A stretch of DNA of 7,396 nt from Nitrososphaerota archaeon (GTDB lineage Archaea; Thermoproteota; Nitrososphaeria; Nitrososphaerales; Gagatemarchaeaceae). The notes under the pieces were generated by a model. That model was given only the letters and a program-made list of their open reading frames with translations, made no database searches and had not been told where the DNA came from. The stretch lies in assembly GCA_003135575.1 (NCBI GenBank), contig PLCG01000028.1:12252-19647 (forward strand), in the 5' to 3' direction. The position numbers and the translations under genes are program-made. Positions 6,336 through 7,396 of this stretch are shown piece by piece (positions within the stretch are counted from its first letter, which is position 1; each line of letters begins with the position of its first letter).

Positions 6336-6965
6336 CTATCGATTTTCCTTCTCTGTGACCTCGATGTGCTCTATCACTATCACTGCACCGATCGCCACCC
6401 GGTGGTCGATATCCCCGGTCATCGAGACGCCGATCTGGTCCCTCACGGCGAACCATTTCTTGTGGACTAGAGCCACCTGCGTTCCATTGAGGGTCATCTG
6501 GTAGTCGTGCTCGGTGAAGTTCCCGTAGATCCGCATGAACTCCACGCCGTCCTTCTCTACCCAGTACTCCTCGCCGACCAACTTGACTATCTTCCTTTTG
6601 ATGGTCCCCAGCTCCTGGCCGGTAGCGTCGTAGAACGTGAACTGCCTGCGGATCGAGAAGACCTTGCCTTCGACGTGCATTAGCTCTGAGCCCGTGGCGT
6701 CCTTCACGACGAACCTCGCGGGGAACTGGAAGAAGTTGCCCTCCGCCTGGCCGAGCTTGTTTCCGTCCCTGTCCTCAAAGTCGTAATGCTCGCGCAACGA
6801 GAGAATCTTCTTCATCATGACAAGGTCGTTTACCGTTGATAGAGAGCCCGCAGCATTCGAAGCCGGTTCCGGCGTGTTGCTCACGGCGACCATGGGCTTT
6901 CCGCAGTTGGAGCAGAAGGTGGCCCCGTCCGGCTGGGGCATTCCGCAGTTTTGACAGAATGGCAA
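6336..6965 (-). CDS. Zinc-ribbon plus LURP-one-related (tubby-like) domain protein
   Basis: This 209-residue protein has an N-terminal zinc ribbon with C4xxC7 and C18xxC21 (FCQNCG and FCSNCG), then a low-complexity linker (about 28-45). A LURP-one-related/tubby-C-terminal-like beta-barrel follows (about 50-203). Signs of that fold are repeated strand pairs around DRDG, DATG, DATG and EKDG, plus LVHKKWFAVRDQIGV and the final hydrophobic IGAVIVIEHI segment, which in this fold packs inside the barrel. The family includes plant LURP1 and is related to phospholipid scramblases; its biochemical role in archaea is not settled. The start is a TTG at 6965-6963. It is required to keep the first cysteine pair, and no ATG or GTG lies in frame in the 25 bases upstream; the next downstream ATG falls after C7. 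The gene faces the beta-solenoid membrane protein tail-to-tail. Domain calls are good; function is unknown. Confidence 0.83.
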   Translation of the reverse strand: MPFCQNCGMPQPDGATFCSNCGKPMVAVSNTPEPASNAAGSLSTVNDLVMMKKILSLREHYDFEDRDGNKLGQAEGNFFQFPARFVVKDATGSELMHVEGKVFSIRRQFTFYDATGQELGTIKRKIVKLVGEEYWVEKDGVEFMRIYGNFTEHDYQMTLNGTQVALVHKKWFAVRDQIGVSMTGDIDHRVAIGAVIVIEHIEVTEKENR

Positions 6966-7053
6966 CAGCCTAAGAATGTTAGTCGCGTTATTTCTGTCTA
7001 TTCCGGAGGCAGGTTCGAGGATGGAGCTTTGGGACTCGGTTTCATTCAGCGTT

Positions 7054-7072
7054 CAGGCCTCAGGGCGGCCTG
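7054..7072. other. Hairpin in the spacer upstream of the last gene
   Basis: CAGGCC (7054-7059) and GGCCTG (7067-7072) form a perfect 6-bp stem with a 7-base loop. The hairpin lies in the 187-bp spacer between the divergent zinc-ribbon/LOR gene and the gene at 7153. It may be an operator or chance in GC-rich DNA. Confidence 0.3.
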
Positions 7073-7079
7073 CAAATCA

Positions 7080-7097
7080 TGAAAACGCGCCTTTTCA
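7080..7097. promoter_or_regulatory. Inverted repeat, possible operator
   Basis: TGAAAACGCGCCTTTTCA is a perfect 6-bp inverted repeat with a 6-base centre. Its right edge is 22 bases upstream of the boxA element at 7120, a position where archaeal activators or dimeric regulators often bind. Symmetry and position are seen; binding is inferred. Confidence 0.4.
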
Positions 7098-7118
7098 GGG
7101 GCTTCACCGGCCATAAGC

Positions 7119-7126
7119 ATTTAAAC
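7119..7126 (+). promoter_or_regulatory. boxA (TATA) promoter element for the gene at 7153
   Basis: ATTTAAAC, with core TTTAAA at 7120-7125, is a good archaeal boxA match. Transcription is expected to start about 26 bases beyond its centre, near 7149-7151. That puts the ATG at 7153 almost at the 5' end of the transcript and argues against the in-frame ATG at 7138, which would be too close to the box. Confidence 0.65.
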
Positions 7127-7152
7127 AAACGAATCCAATGCATCCATGGCCA

Positions 7153-7396
7153 ATGCTTTCCAGCAGCATGATCAAGGAAGAAGTCGACGTGATTATCGAG
7201 TCCCTCGTTCACACAAAGCTCGAGGACGCCCGCCAGCGGCTCACCCACATGACGCCGCAGGTCTCATCCGAGTACGGCAAGGGGGCGATTCTGGCGGTCA
7301 GCGGCATCATCAACGTCTTGGAGAATAGGACGCCGGACAAGATGGCTGACGCCGACAAGATACTTCGCGCGGTCGAGAGGCTCCCCAAGATTGAGA
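7153..7396 (+). CDS. Helical protein of unknown function, 3'-partial
   Basis: An open frame runs from the ATG at 7153 to the window edge, giving 81 residues. It starts MLSSSMIKEEVDVIIESLVH and continues through AILAVSGIINVLENRTPDKM to VERLPKIE. Codon third positions are strongly G/C, as in the neighbouring genes, and the frame has no stop. The peptide is rich in charged and aliphatic residues in helical spacing, with no signal peptide or membrane segment. Candidate in-frame starts are 7138, 7153 and 7168; the boxA position favours 7153 as a nearly leaderless start. I do not recognise a family from this part. The overlapping frame starting at the ATG at 7146 gives an Arg/His/Gln-rich shadow and is not the gene. 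Confident as a gene, with no functional call. Confidence 0.7.
   Translation, partial: MLSSSMIKEEVDVIIESLVHTKLEDARQRLTHMTPQVSSEYGKGAILAVSGIINVLENRTPDKMADADKILRAVERLPKIE

Noticed and set aside
7146..7328. Open frame beginning at the ATG at 7146
   Set aside because: The product is Arg/His/Gln-rich and stops at 7328. The frame from 7153 runs open to the edge with normal composition and suits the boxA position.
1..7396. Mobile element, CRISPR array or defence island
   Set aside because: No transposase, integrase, terminal inverted repeats, regularly spaced direct repeats or defence domains were seen; the gene content is mostly core archaeal.

Overview
The window is from an archaeon with a moderately high-GC genome. 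It carries an archaeal-type S-adenosylmethionine synthetase, a RIO2 kinase, an LSm/Sm-like RNA-binding protein and a RadB-type RecA-family ATPase. Some starts sit next to A/T-rich boxA (TATA) elements with little or no leader. RadB together with archaeal MAT and LSm argues against Crenarchaeota proper and fits a euryarchaeal or Nitrososphaeria (Thaumarchaeota)-like lineage; this placement is inference and needs a tree. The exported and membrane proteins are rich in N-glycosylation sequons, which also suits an archaeal cell surface.

Layout, left to right. (1) The 3' part of a HypE/AIR-synthase-like gene on +, whose start lies off the window. (2) A spacer with two adjacent inverted repeats. (3) A bitopic exported membrane protein of unknown function on +. 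(4) The RIO2 kinase on +, running into the 3' end of MAT on -, with 14 bp of overlap. (5) LSm followed by MAT on -, 41 bp apart and probably one transcription unit. (6) A short A/T-rich divergent promoter region. (7) RadB-like ATPase on +, with an uncertain start. (8) A three-helix membrane protein on + whose outer domain looks like a beta-solenoid with GTGS(I/V) turns. (9) Four bases further on, converging on it, a zinc-ribbon plus LURP-one-related (tubby-like) protein on -. (10) A 187-bp spacer with two hairpins and a good boxA promoter. (11) The 5' part of a helical protein of unknown function on +, cut by the window edge.

The centre of the window (RIO2, MAT, LSm, RadB) is core informational and housekeeping machinery: small-subunit ribosome maturation, methyl-donor synthesis, RNA binding and recombination. 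The flanks hold membrane or surface proteins with no assignable pathway. I see no CRISPR array, tRNA, rRNA, transposase, integrase or defence cassette. No convincing new multi-gene system is evident. The most unusual items are the beta-solenoid membrane protein, the regular 24-residue periodicity of the zinc-ribbon/LOR protein, and the structured spacers at 1085-1125 and 7054-7125.
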